Shown in pieces: positions 27,564 through 36,560 of a stretch of 64,000 nt of DNA (position 1 is its first letter; each line of letters opens with the position of its first letter). The stretch is from positions 1,988,484 through 2,052,483 of the forward strand of contig NZ_AP025523.1 of NCBI RefSeq assembly GCF_027923555.1, read 5' to 3'. Below the pieces are notes generated by a model. It made no database searches and was not told where the DNA came from. It saw only the letters and a program-made list of their open reading frames with translations. The position numbers were made by a program, and so were the translations under genes. Source of the DNA: Vulcanimicrobium alpinum (GTDB lineage Bacteria; Vulcanimicrobiota; Vulcanimicrobiia; Vulcanimicrobiales; Vulcanimicrobiaceae).

Positions 27564-28979
27564 TCAAAGCGCGCATGAGAATCCGATCGCGGCACCCGTA
27601 CGCCGGTACCCCGAGGCGCTCGAGAGGGCCGAGTTCTGCGCATTCAGCGAGGCGTCGGCCCGCAGACAGCCGCCGACCGGACCGCGGACCGTCAGCGCGT
27701 ACGAGAACGGAGTCCCGGCCGAACCGCCTCCGGCCTGATGACCCAGACCGGCCGAGGCGTCGACGAACCACCTCCGAACGCGCCGGCGCACCGTGACGGC
27801 GTAGTTCTGTTCCACGTAGTGCGCGGGGCTGAAGTAGCCGAGGCCGGCGGTCGCGTCGCTGAACGCGCGCTCGCGAATCAGCAGCCCGATACCGGCGCTC
27901 GGGACGGCGGCGACCGCGAGCGACGCATCGACGCCGTGACGGACGTTGCCGTCGGAGAACCGCTCCACGTACGTTCCCGCCGAGAGCGCGAGCGGATCGG
28001 CGAGGCGCAGCGTTGCGCGGGCGCCGAGGGTGCGCGCCGTCGTGCGATTCGCGATCGCGGTCTGCGTCTCGACGGCTTCGCCGCTCGCGTACGCGGCGAC
28101 GCGCAGATCGTCGGTCGCCTGATACGCGACGTCGCTCGACCAGACTGCGGGCGTCCAGCCCGCGTACGCCCCGCGCCCCGCGGTGACGCTCACGGTCGTC
28201 GCATCGCCGGCGCGCGCGTCGAAACCGGCCCGCGTCTCGGTGCCGTGCAGCGACCAGGCCGCATCGTGGAGATCGAACGCGCGCACGCGCACATCCACCG
28301 CAGCGGTGCGCGAGACGGGAGCGCGCACCGAGGCCGTCGTGTCGTTGGTCGAGAGTCCGTCGCTGTCGTGGGCGTACGCATCGTTCACGGTGACGGTCGG
28401 CGCGAGATCGCGGTGCACGTCGTCGGCGAGCGAGCGCGCTTGGTGCGCAAGCTGGGAACCGGGCGCGAGTTGTGCGAGTGCCGGCTCGCCGCGTTCCAAG
28501 AGCGCCTGGGCCTTGTCGGACCATCCGCTCCACGACGCGGCCTGCGCTGCGGCGACGGTGAGATCGGAACTGACGACCGGCGCATCGCCGACCGTCCGGA
28601 ACGCTTCGCGCGGCCGGTCGAGATACGCGAGGCTCTTCACCTCGCCGGCGAGCGCAATTTGACGATCCTCCGGCGAGAGATCGCAGGTGAGGAGCGTCGC
28701 GTACACCGAGCGCGCCTCTTCGTAGCGCCCGAGCCACATCAGCATCCGCGCGATCCCGAAACGTGCCGTCCGTTCGGATTCGGCGTCGCCGCCGGCCGCG
28801 GCGAGCGCGGCGCGAAACGCGGCGAGCGCGTCCTGCGGGCGCTCCGCAACGGCGTCGGCGCGCGCTTCGGCGAGCGCCTGCGCGAACGGCGCCGCCGCAT
28901 CGGCGCGCACCGGCGACGTGATCGACGGAAGCAGCGCGACCGCGAACAGCGCGGAGATCAGAGCCTTGCGGCGAACCAT
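27564..28979 (-). CDS. TPR/beta-barrel outer-membrane protein paired with a polysaccharide synthase
   Basis: The 471-residue protein starts MVRRKALISALFAVALLPSI, a clear signal peptide. Residues 30-200 are helical repeats (ARADAVAERPQDALAAFRAAL, RMLMWLGRYEEARSVYATLL), like TPRs. From about 215 alternating strands (VRAPVSRTAAVDVRVRAFDL through TGAAIGFSCAL) suggest a beta-barrel. The combination resembles PgaA, the exporter of poly-GlcNAc, in a shorter form. Its ATG overlaps the synthase stop by one base (TGATG), so the two are translationally coupled. Function in polysaccharide export is inferred. The 103 bp below it hold nothing clear. Confidence 0.6.
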   Translation of the reverse strand: MVRRKALISALFAVALLPSITSPVRADAAAPFAQALAEARADAVAERPQDALAAFRAALAAAGGDAESERTARFGIARMLMWLGRYEEARSVYATLLTCDLSPEDRQIALAGEVKSLAYLDRPREAFRTVGDAPVVSSDLTVAAAQAASWSGWSDKAQALLERGEPALAQLAPGSQLAHQARSLADDVHRDLAPTVTVNDAYAHDSDGLSTNDTTASVRAPVSRTAAVDVRVRAFDLHDAAWSLHGTETRAGFDARAGDATTVSVTAGRGAYAGWTPAVWSSDVAYQATDDLRVAAYASGEAVETQTAIANRTTARTLGARATLRLADPLALSAGTYVERFSDGNVRHGVDASLAVAAVPSAGIGLLIRERAFSDATAGLGYFSPAHYVEQNYAVTVRRRVRRWFVDASAGLGHQAGGGSAGTPFSYALTVRGPVGGCLRADASLNAQNSALSSASGYRRTGAAIGFSCAL

Positions 28980-30346
28980 CACTTGGTACCCCATGACTTG
29001 CGCAAGCCGATGATTTCGGAGAGATAGCCCGCGATCGTCGCCGGCTGCAGCATCAGACTGTAGACGAGCAGGTAGGAGAGAAATCCGAACAGGTTGCGGC
29101 GGACGAGCAGACCCTGACGGGCGAACATCGGCTGCTGCGTGCGGAAGATGACGAGGTTGATCAGCAGCGCGAGCGGCAGGACGGCGATCGTCGCCGGTCC
29201 GGCGAGATCGAAGCGCCCGAACAGCGCCATGACGACGCCGGGAACGAACACGAAGAGATACACCGCGTCGAGCAGCGGGAAGAGCAGGTTCCAGTAGATG
29301 AACACGGCGTTGAGACGCGGCTGGATCAGCACTTCGGGATGGCGGCGGAACGCTTCGATCAAACCGCGCGCCCAGCGCCGGCGCTGTTTGAAGAACGCGC
29401 CGTAACTCGTCGGCACGTTCGTGAACGCGATCGCGTCCTCGGCGTAGCCGACGCGATGGCCGGACTTGAGCATCGCCCACGTCATCACGATGTCCTCGCC
29501 GACCGTATCGGGCCAGCCGCCGACTTCGCGCAGCGCCGCTTTGGTGTAGAGCGAGAACGCGCCCTGCGCGACCAGCGTCCCCTGGTAGAGCGACTGCGCG
29601 CGCTTCACGGCCGCGATGCCGTGAAAGTAGTCCCACTCCTGCACCTTCGCGAGGACGCCGTCGCGCGAGTTGCGCACGAGCACCGTGCCCGCGACCGCGG
29701 CTGTTTCAGGCGGATCGGAGAGGAACCGTTCGACGATGCGGCCCAGCGCGTCACGGTAGAGGAACGTGTCGGCGTCGATCGAGACCAACAAGTCGTGCGA
29801 GGAGAGTTCGAGGCCGCGGTTGAGCGCGGCCGCTTTGCCGCCGTGCGGGGCGGCAATGACGCGCAGCGCGGGATACTTCGCGATCATCGCCCGCGCGCGC
29901 ACGAGCGTCGCGTCGGTCGAGCCGTCGTCGATGACGAGCACTTCCATCGCCCCGGGATAACCGGTCTCGAAGACGTTCTCGATCGTGGCCGCGATCGTCG
30001 CCTGTTCGTTGTACGCGGCGATCAGGATGCTGACCGGCGGATAGACGGTGGGGGCCCGGCGCGCCGGACGCCGGTCGATCATCAGGCTCGAGACGATGAA
30101 CGCGTTCATCGCGCCGGGGAAGAACGCGATGAGCGTGATCGTGGCGATCGCGACCGGGAACGTCACCGTGCGGCTGAGGTCGAAGATCCACGGCAGCGCC
30201 ATGATGACGCTGAACGTCACCCAGAGGCACGCGATCGTGAGGGTGACCCCGAGCTTCGCGCGGATCGGGAGGTAGAAGGCACGGCCCGATCGCGCTCGCG
30301 CGACCGTGACGATGGTCGGTTTGTTCCGTGGGATGAGAAGGGACAC
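28979..30346 (-). CDS. membrane-bound family 2 glycosyltransferase, PgaC/IcaA-like
   Basis: The 455-residue processive synthase has two N-terminal transmembrane helices, then a cytosolic GT-A domain: VSILIAAYNEQATIAATIEN, LVIDDGSTDATL, the SIDADT DxD site, the TVGEDIVMTW general base and the KQRRRWARG QxxRW motif. Three or four C-terminal transmembrane helices follow. These are the marks of poly-N-acetylglucosamine, cellulose or hyaluronan-type synthases; spacing is most like PgaC. The start is GTG at 30344-30346, buried in a hairpin (30340-30375). The next gene is a PgaA-like outer-membrane protein, so a secreted polysaccharide is likely. Confidence 0.85.
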   Translation of the reverse strand: MSLLIPRNKPTIVTVARARSGRAFYLPIRAKLGVTLTIACLWVTFSVIMALPWIFDLSRTVTFPVAIATITLIAFFPGAMNAFIVSSLMIDRRPARRAPTVYPPVSILIAAYNEQATIAATIENVFETGYPGAMEVLVIDDGSTDATLVRARAMIAKYPALRVIAAPHGGKAAALNRGLELSSHDLLVSIDADTFLYRDALGRIVERFLSDPPETAAVAGTVLVRNSRDGVLAKVQEWDYFHGIAAVKRAQSLYQGTLVAQGAFSLYTKAALREVGGWPDTVGEDIVMTWAMLKSGHRVGYAEDAIAFTNVPTSYGAFFKQRRRWARGLIEAFRRHPEVLIQPRLNAVFIYWNLLFPLLDAVYLFVFVPGVVMALFGRFDLAGPATIAVLPLALLINLVIFRTQQPMFARQGLLVRRNLFGFLSYLLVYSLMLQPATIAGYLSEIIGLRKSWGTK

Positions 30347-30375
30347 TGCTACCTCCCTGCGCAGTCTTTGGTCCC
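30340..30375 (-). promoter_or_regulatory. hairpin that encloses the start codon of the GT2 synthase
   Basis: On the minus strand GGGAC-(CAAAG bulge)-ACTGC pairs with GCAGT-GTCCC over ten base pairs. The 11-base loop, GCAGGGAGGTA, displays the GGGAGG ribosome-binding site, and the GTG start lies in the 3' stem. A second hairpin (TTCCC-TTTC-GGGAA, about 30383-30396) lies just upstream in the leader. This looks like translational control, perhaps ligand- or protein-dependent. I could not fit it to the c-di-GMP (GEMM) consensus. Confidence 0.55.
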
Positions 30376-30481
30376 TACGTGGTTCCCGAAAGGGAAAACG
30401 TGACTCCTATCGCTTGTATGTTGCCCGCGCAAGGAAGCCATCAGCGTTGTGTTAAGCGATCGTCGGGTTCCCCTTACAAAC

Positions 30482-30508
30482 AAAAAAGGCCCCGGCGATG
30501 CCGGAGCC
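30482..30508 (-). terminator. intrinsic terminator after rpsJ
   Basis: On the minus strand GGCTCCGGC-ATC-GCCGGGGCC (30508-30488) is a 9-bp stem with one G-T pair, followed by TTTTTT (30487-30482) and more T-rich sequence. It lies 24 bases beyond the rpsJ stop. This is one of the clearest intrinsic terminators in the window. It shows that the str operon now ends after rpsJ instead of running into rplC. Confidence 0.85.
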
Positions 30509-30531
30509 TTTCTGGCGAAGCGCCAGCGGCG

Positions 30532-30840
30532 CTATGCTTTGAGTTCGATGTCGACGCCGGCCGGGAGGTCGAGATGCATGAGCGCATCCATCGTCTTCGG
30601 CGAGGCCTGGAGGATGTCGATGAGGCGCTTGTGGGTGCGCATCTCAAAGTGCTCGCGCGACTTCTTGTCGACGTGCGGGGAACGGTTGACGCAGAACCGG
30701 TTGATCTCCGTCGGGAGCGGCACCGGACCGCTGACGAACGCCCCCGTACGCTTCGCCGTGTCGACGATGCGCTCGGCGGACTGATCGAGCACGCGGTGAT
30801 CGTACGCTTTGAGCCGGATACGGATCTTCTGCTTTGACAT
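30532..30840 (-). CDS. rpsJ: 30S ribosomal protein S10
   Basis: The 102-residue protein starts [20 protein letters not shown] and has [24 protein letters not shown] and the NusE loop [21 protein letters not shown] (landmarks). S10 works in the 30S head and, as NusE, in antitermination with NusB. In most bacteria rpsJ leads the S10 operon directly before rplC; here it is last in the str transcript and is followed by a terminator. A 92-bp palindrome separates it from tuf. Confidence 0.97.
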   Translation of the reverse strand: MSKQKIRIRLKAYDHRVLDQSAERIVDTAKRTGAFVSGPVPLPTEINRFCVNRSPHVDKKSREHFEMRTHKRLIDILQASPKTMDALMHLDLPAGVDIELKA

Positions 30841-30886
30841 GGTTGTGATCGAGCTTTCTTAATCTTGCGCTAAACGCCCCAGCGGG

Positions 30887-30974
30887 CTAACTGTGCCGAC
30901 AGATGCGAGGCGCCGAGGGGCGAAGTGGTCTGGGGACCACGAGTCCCTCGGCAACGAAGCAGATGGCGGTACAG

Positions 30975-30978
<4 letters not shown>
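30887..30978. repeat. 92-bp nested palindrome between tuf and rpsJ
   Basis: Outer arms CTAACTGT-(mismatch)-CCG (30887-30898) pair with their complement at 30967-30978, overlapping the tuf stop codon. Inside are two further perfect stems: CCGAGG/CCTCGG (30913-30918 with 30946-30951) and GTGGTC/GACCAC with a 4-base loop (30925-30940). There is no U-tract, so it is not a standard terminator. It could set the tuf:rpsJ mRNA ratio by processing or pausing, or be a captured mobile repeat. The rest of the 134-bp spacer shows nothing else. Confidence 0.65.
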
Positions 30979-32177
<1,199 letters not shown>

Positions 32178-32242
32178 GATGCCTTTGTCTCGATGCCCTT
32201 CTAGGTGCGTGTGGTTCTGGTGCGTGAATCGCGTCGTGCGCG

Positions 32243-34351
32243 CTAAGCGGTCGCGAGTTTCTTCCCGGAGGCCTTGGCGACGATCTCTTCCTCGACGGAC
32301 TTCGGCGCCTTCTCGTAGTGCGAGAACTCCATGGTGTACGTTGCGCGGCCTTGCGTCGCGCTGCGCAGGTCGGTCGCATAGCCGAACATCTCCGAGAGCG
32401 GGACGTTCGCTTTCACGACGACCGCGCCGCCGACCGCTTCGTCCTGCGATTGGATCTGGCCGCGGCGGCGATTGAGGTCGCCGTTGACCGCGCCCATGTA
32501 GTCGCGCGGGGCGGTGACTTCGACGCCCATGATCGGTTCGAGCAGGATCGGACCGGCCGCGCGGTTCGCTTCCTTGAACGCCATCGAGCCGGCGATCTTG
32601 AACGCCATCTCGCTCGAGTCGACGTCGTGGAACGAGCCGTCGAAGACCGTCGCCTTGAAGTCGAGGACCGGATAGCCCGCGAGCACGCCGGACTCGGCGG
32701 CCTCACGGATTCCTTCCATGACCGGCTTCTGGTATTCGCGCGGGATGACGCCGCCGACGATCGCCCACTCGAAGACGTAGCCGGTGTTCGGCTCGCCCGG
32801 CTCGAGGCGGACCCAGACGTCGCCGTACTGGCCCTTGCCGCCGGTCTGCCGGACGAATTTGCCCTGCTTTTCGACCTTCTTCGTGATCGCTTCTTTGTAC
32901 GCGACCTGCGGTTTGCCGACGTTCGCTTCGACCTTGAACTCGCGCTTGAGACGATCGAGGATGATCTCGAGATGGAGCTCGCCCATCCCGGCGATGATCG
33001 TCTGCTGCGTCTCTTCGTCGGTGCGCATCCGGAACGTCGGATCTTCCTGCGCGAGGCGCGAGAGCGCGATACCCAGTTTGTCCTGATCGCCCTTCGTCTT
33101 CGGCTCGATCGCCTGCGAGATGACGGGTTCCGGGAACGTGATCGACTCAAGCAGGATCGGGTTCTTCTCGTCGCAGAGCGTGTCGCCGGTGCGCGTATCG
33201 GTGAGACCGACCGCCGCCGCGATGTCGCCCGCGCCGATCGCGTCGATGTCTTCGCGATGGTTGGCGTGCATCCGCAGGATGCGCCCGATGCGCTCCTTGC
33301 GTCCGCTGCGCGCGTTGTACACGTACGTGCCCTTTTCGAGGACGCCGGAATAGACGCGGAAGTACGTCAGGTTGCCGTACGGGTCGGTCGCGATCTTGAA
33401 CGCGAGCGCCGAGAACTTCTCTTCGTCGGCCGGCTTGCGCGTGATCTCCGACTCGTCGTGCGGATCCTTGCCGGTGATCGGCTTGGCGTCGATCGGCGAG
33501 GGGAGGAAGTCGACGACGGCGTCGAGCAGCGGCTGCACGCCCTTGTTCTTGAACGCCGAGCCGCAGAGCATCGGGAGCACCTGGCCCGCGATCGTCGCCT
33601 TGCGCAACGCCGCTTTGAGGCGGTCGACCGGGAGCTCCTGGCCGTCGAAGAACATCTCAAGCAGCTCGTCGTCGTGCTCGGCGATCGCCTCGACCAGCTT
33701 TCCGCGCCACTCCTGCGCGGTGGTGTAAAGTTCGCCGTCGGCTTCCGTCACCGGGACCGAGTCCGTCGTCGAGCCGAGGTCGTCGGTGTAGACGATCTTG
33801 CTCATCGTGAACAGGTCGACGACGCCCAGAAACTCCGCTTCGGCGCCGATCGGGACCTGAATCGGGGTCGCAGGCGCGCCGAGGCGTTCGCGGATCTTGT
33901 CGACGCAGTTGAAGAAGTCCGCACCCATGCGGTCCATCTTGTTGACGAAGATGACGCGCGGGACGGCGTACTTGTTCGCCTGGCGCCACACCGTCTCGGA
34001 CTGCGGCTGGACCGCGGCGACGGAGTCGAAGAGCGCAACGAGGCCGTCGAGGACGCGCAGCGAGCGCTCGACCTCGACCGTAAAGTCCACGTGGCCTGGC
34101 GTATCGATGATGTTGATGCGCGTGTCGCGCCAGGTGCAGGCGGTCGCGGCGGACGTGATCGTGATCCCGCGTTCCTGCTCTTGGACCATCCAGTCCATCG
34201 TCGCGGCGCCGTCGTGCACTTCACCGATCTTGTGCGTGCGGCCGGTATAGAAAAGAATCCGCTCCGTCGCCGTCGTCTTGCCGGCGTCGATATGAGCAGC
34301 GATCCCGATGTTGCGGGTGCGTTCGAGCGGAAATTCGCGCTTGAGAGCCAT
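32243..34351 (-). CDS. fusA: elongation factor G
   Basis: The 702-residue translocase is full length with five domains. It has G1 [16 protein letters not shown]3 [17 protein letters not shown]4 NKMDR, domain IV with [16 protein letters not shown], and the C-terminal [26 protein letters not shown] motif (landmarks). It lacks the large changes of the EF-G2 paralogues. It lies 21 bp after rpsG and starts with ATG at 34349-34351. Confidence 0.98.
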   Translation of the reverse strand: MALKREFPLERTRNIGIAAHIDAGKTTATERILFYTGRTHKIGEVHDGAATMDWMVQEQERGITITSAATACTWRDTRINIIDTPGHVDFTVEVERSLRVLDGLVALFDSVAAVQPQSETVWRQANKYAVPRVIFVNKMDRMGADFFNCVDKIRERLGAPATPIQVPIGAEAEFLGVVDLFTMSKIVYTDDLGSTTDSVPVTEADGELYTTAQEWRGKLVEAIAEHDDELLEMFFDGQELPVDRLKAALRKATIAGQVLPMLCGSAFKNKGVQPLLDAVVDFLPSPIDAKPITGKDPHDESEITRKPADEEKFSALAFKIATDPYGNLTYFRVYSGVLEKGTYVYNARSGRKERIGRILRMHANHREDIDAIGAGDIAAAVGLTDTRTGDTLCDEKNPILLESITFPEPVISQAIEPKTKGDQDKLGIALSRLAQEDPTFRMRTDEETQQTIIAGMGELHLEIILDRLKREFKVEANVGKPQVAYKEAITKKVEKQGKFVRQTGGKGQYGDVWVRLEPGEPNTGYVFEWAIVGGVIPREYQKPVMEGIREAAESGVLAGYPVLDFKATVFDGSFHDVDSSEMAFKIAGSMAFKEANRAAGPILLEPIMGVEVTAPRDYMGAVNGDLNRRRGQIQSQDEAVGGAVVVKANVPLSEMFGYATDLRSATQGRATYTMEFSHYEKAPKSVEEEIVAKASGKKLATA

Positions 34352-34372
34352 GATGTTAGAAGAGGGAGCCGA

Positions 34373-34843
34373 TCACCAGCGGTAGTGAGCGAAAGCTTTG
34401 TTGGCTTCCGCCATTTTGTGCGTGTCCTCGCGCTTCTTGATCGAAGCGCCTTGATTGTTCGCCGCGTCCATCAGTTCGTTGGCCAATTTCTCGGTCATCG
34501 ACTTGCCGGGACGCTGGCGCGCGTAGCCGATGAGCCAGCGCATCGCCATCGCCTGACGGCGATCGGGACGCACTTCCATCGGGACCTGATACGTGGCGCC
34601 GCCGACGCGGCGCGGACGCACTTCCACCAGCGGCATCGCGTTGCCCAGGGCCTGGGTGAAGACGTCCATCGGATCGCGTCCGGTCTTCGTCGCGATCAGC
34701 TCGAGCGCATCGTACGTGATGAGCTCGGCGACCGACTTCTTCCCGCGCAGCATCACTTTGTTGATGAAACGCGACAAGACTTTCGAGCCGAATTTCGGAT
34801 CGGGAAGGATGGGACGTTTGGGGACCGGGCCCTTACGCGGCAT
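34373..34843 (-). CDS. rpsG: 30S ribosomal protein S7
   Basis: The 156-residue protein starts [20 protein letters not shown] and has the [28 protein letters not shown] block and the C-terminal helix ending [15 protein letters not shown]7 nucleates assembly of the 30S head and contacts E-site tRNA. It is 14 bp from rpsL and shows no unusual features. Confidence 0.97.
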   Translation of the reverse strand: MPRKGPVPKRPILPDPKFGSKVLSRFINKVMLRGKKSVAELITYDALELIATKTGRDPMDVFTQALGNAMPLVEVRPRRVGGATYQVPMEVRPDRRQAMAMRWLIGYARQRPGKSMTEKLANELMDAANNQGASIKKREDTHKMAEANKAFAHYRW

Positions 34844-34857
34844 GAAAACGCGGTTCC

Positions 34858-35301
34858 TTACTTCTTCTTCTGATTGCGCTTAGCGCCGTACTTGGAACGG
34901 CCTTGCTTGCGGTTCGCGGCGCCCGAGGTGTCGAGCGTGCCGCGGATGATGTGGTAGCGGACGCCCGGGAGATCTTTGACACGGCCGCCGCGGATGAGCA
35001 CCACGGAGTGCTCCTGGAGGTTGTGGCCGATCCCCGGGATGTACGCGGTCACTTCCTCGCCGTTGGTGAGGCGGACGCGCGCGACCTTACGAAGCGCCGA
35101 GTTCGGCTTCTTCGGGGTGATCGTCTTGACCTGAGTGCAGACGCCGCGACGCTGCGGGTTGCCCGCGACTTCGAACGTGCGGTTGGGCAGGTCGGGGTGG
35201 CCCGGCTTCGGTCCCGTCGAAACGACGCGGAACGCCGGGGTTTTCACCTTTTTCTGCTGCTTCTCTCGGCCCTTACGGACCAATTGGGAAATCGTCGGCA
35301 C
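34858..35301 (-). CDS. rpsL: 30S ribosomal protein S12 with N-terminal-region insertion
   Basis: The 147-residue protein starts at GTG 35299-35301 ([20 protein letters not shown]) with GGAG about six bases upstream. Usual S12 is about 124 residues. Between KTPA and NPQRRGVC an extra stretch of about 22 residues occurs (residues 24-46, including [15 protein letters not shown]). The decoding-site motifs [15 protein letters not shown] and [20 protein letters not shown] are normal, with both streptomycin-linked lysines present. The frame is open upstream to 35571 but without S12 likeness. Confidence 0.95.
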   Translation of the reverse strand: MPTISQLVRKGREKQQKKVKTPAFRVVSTGPKPGHPDLPNRTFEVAGNPQRRGVCTQVKTITPKKPNSALRKVARVRLTNGEEVTAYIPGIGHNLQEHSVVLIRGGRVKDLPGVRYHIIRGTLDTSGAANRKQGRSKYGAKRNQKKK

Positions 35302-35361
35302 TCGGTTCTCCGGAACACACGCGAAAGCGACCGACCACGGCGGGTCGGCCGGAACCCTCGA

Positions 35362-35390
35362 AGCATACCATGCCCCGTTTGGGGCGTCAA
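35362..35390 (-). promoter_or_regulatory. sigma70-type promoter of the str operon
   Basis: TTGACG (35390-35385), a 17-base spacer and TATGCT (35367-35362) on the minus strand. Transcription should begin near 35355, giving a leader of about 54 nt before the rpsL GTG. The leader contains a CCGACC/GGTCGG hairpin with a six-base loop. The same -35 and spacing precede rplC, consistent with two co-regulated ribosomal promoters. Confidence 0.65.
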
Positions 35391-35410
35391 CGCGGAGGCG
35401 CTGGGGCGGG

Positions 35411-35668
35411 TCAGCCCCGGGTGATGCGCTCCGCTGCGGGGGCGACCCCGTCCTCGTCGCGGGCCAGCCCGGCCGCCGCGGCGTCTGCCGCCGCGTCGAG
35501 CGAGGCTTGGGTCCAGCGGCGCTGGTACCCCGTCCCAGTCCCCATATCGGAGACGCGTCCGCGTACCCCAACGTCGCTGGTGACCGCGACCGGGAAGCCG
35601 TCGACCCGGGTGCTCGGGGCCTTGAGGGCGGGGGGCGTGTAAGCGGGACGCCCGCTGTCGTCGTACAT
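35411..35668 (-). CDS. small hypothetical protein upstream of rpsL
   Basis: The likely start is ATG 35666-35668 ([20 protein letters not shown]), with AAGGAA seven bases before it, giving 85 residues. The sequence is hydrophilic and has [20 protein letters not shown] and an Ala-rich helix ending ERITRG. No family is recognised. It ends 20 bp before the rpsL promoter. The codon bias is like its neighbours. The ORF could be spurious, but the good start site argues for a gene. Confidence 0.45.
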   Translation of the reverse strand: MYDDSGRPAYTPPALKAPSTRVDGFPVAVTSDVGVRGRVSDMGTGTGYQRRWTQASLDAAADAAAAGLARDEDGVAPAAERITRG

Positions 35669-35754
35669 CTGCGCTTCCTTCGTTCGGCCGCGGGCCGGTC
35701 GGCCCCGCCGCACCCAGCAGACCACGCTGGAGGGTCCCGTGTCGGTGACCGCGG

Positions 35755-36519
35755 CTACGCGAACCGCTCGATCACCCCGGCGACCTCGTCCGGCGTCTCG
35801 ACGGGGAGGTTGTGCCCGGCGTTGCGCAGGCTGACGAAGAGCGCGCCGCCGATCCGCTCGGCGACGCTGCGCTTGACCCGCGCCGGCGGGGCGAGCGGGT
35901 CGTGTTCACCGGCGACGACCACGGTCGGGACCGCGATTCGTTCGAGCCGGTCGGCGAACGCGACGGTGCGGCCGTGATCGTACCAGCCGAACCACGCTTC
36001 GCGCTGCGCGACCAGCGCGTCGTCCACGATCCGCTCCATCACCTCGGGCTCGACTTCGCGCCGCATCGCGGCGCGCTGGAACGCCTCGATGCGGGCGCGC
36101 GAGCCGAAGGCATCTTCCGCGAGGGCGCGGTGCTTCGGGTTCATCGCGTACGCATCGGCGGTCCCCGGCGCGACCAGGATCAGCTTGCGCAGCGCGGTCG
36201 GCCGCGCCGTCGCGAGGTACTGCGCGAGCTTTCCGCCCATCGAGTGCGCGACGAGGACCGCGCCGCCGCTCGCCGCCAGCGCCGCCTCGAGATCCGAGAG
36301 GTAACCCGGGAAGTCGTGACCGCTCGCGGGACGGTCGCTGAGCCCGGCGCCGCGGAAATCGAGCAGCAGCGAACGGAAGCGCCGCGGGTCGAGCCGCTCG
36401 ACGACGTCGTACCACATCCGGCGGCTCGAAATCCATCCGTGCGCGAAGAGTACGGTGGAGTCACCCGACCCGCGCGGCTCGAGCGCGAGCGTAATTTCTT
36501 CGTTTTGTATGTACCGCAC
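35755..36519 (-). CDS. alpha/beta hydrolase
   Basis: The protein is about 254 residues from the GTG at 36519, or 270 from a GTG at 36567 that would overlap the divergent cyclase gene. It has the oxyanion HGW motif (VLFAHGWISSRRMWYDVVER), the nucleophile elbow VAHSMGGKLAQYL, the acid in VVAGEHDPLAPP and the catalytic His in LRNAGHNLPVETPD. It is a typical esterase/epoxide-hydrolase-like fold with an inserted cap domain; the substrate is unknown. Confidence 0.88.
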   Translation of the reverse strand: MRYIQNEEITLALEPRGSGDSTVLFAHGWISSRRMWYDVVERLDPRRFRSLLLDFRGAGLSDRPASGHDFPGYLSDLEAALAASGGAVLVAHSMGGKLAQYLATARPTALRKLILVAPGTADAYAMNPKHRALAEDAFGSRARIEAFQRAAMRREVEPEVMERIVDDALVAQREAWFGWYDHGRTVAFADRLERIAVPTVVVAGEHDPLAPPARVKRSVAERIGGALFVSLRNAGHNLPVETPDEVAGVIERFA

Positions 36520-36560
36520 GCGTGGTGGGCGCGAACCTTTCCTCCGACGATGGTGGAAGA

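Noticed and set aside
30340-30440. GEMM-class cyclic-di-GMP riboswitch ahead of the polysaccharide synthase
   Set aside because: CAAAG and AGGTAGC are suggestive and the gene context fits, but the conserved GEMM core and its GNRA-loop/receptor arrangement cannot be placed on the gene strand.
32318-34873. 851-codon plus-strand open frame opposite fusA
   Set aside because: Antisense to EF-G and S7, Asp/Arg-rich, no recognisable motif.
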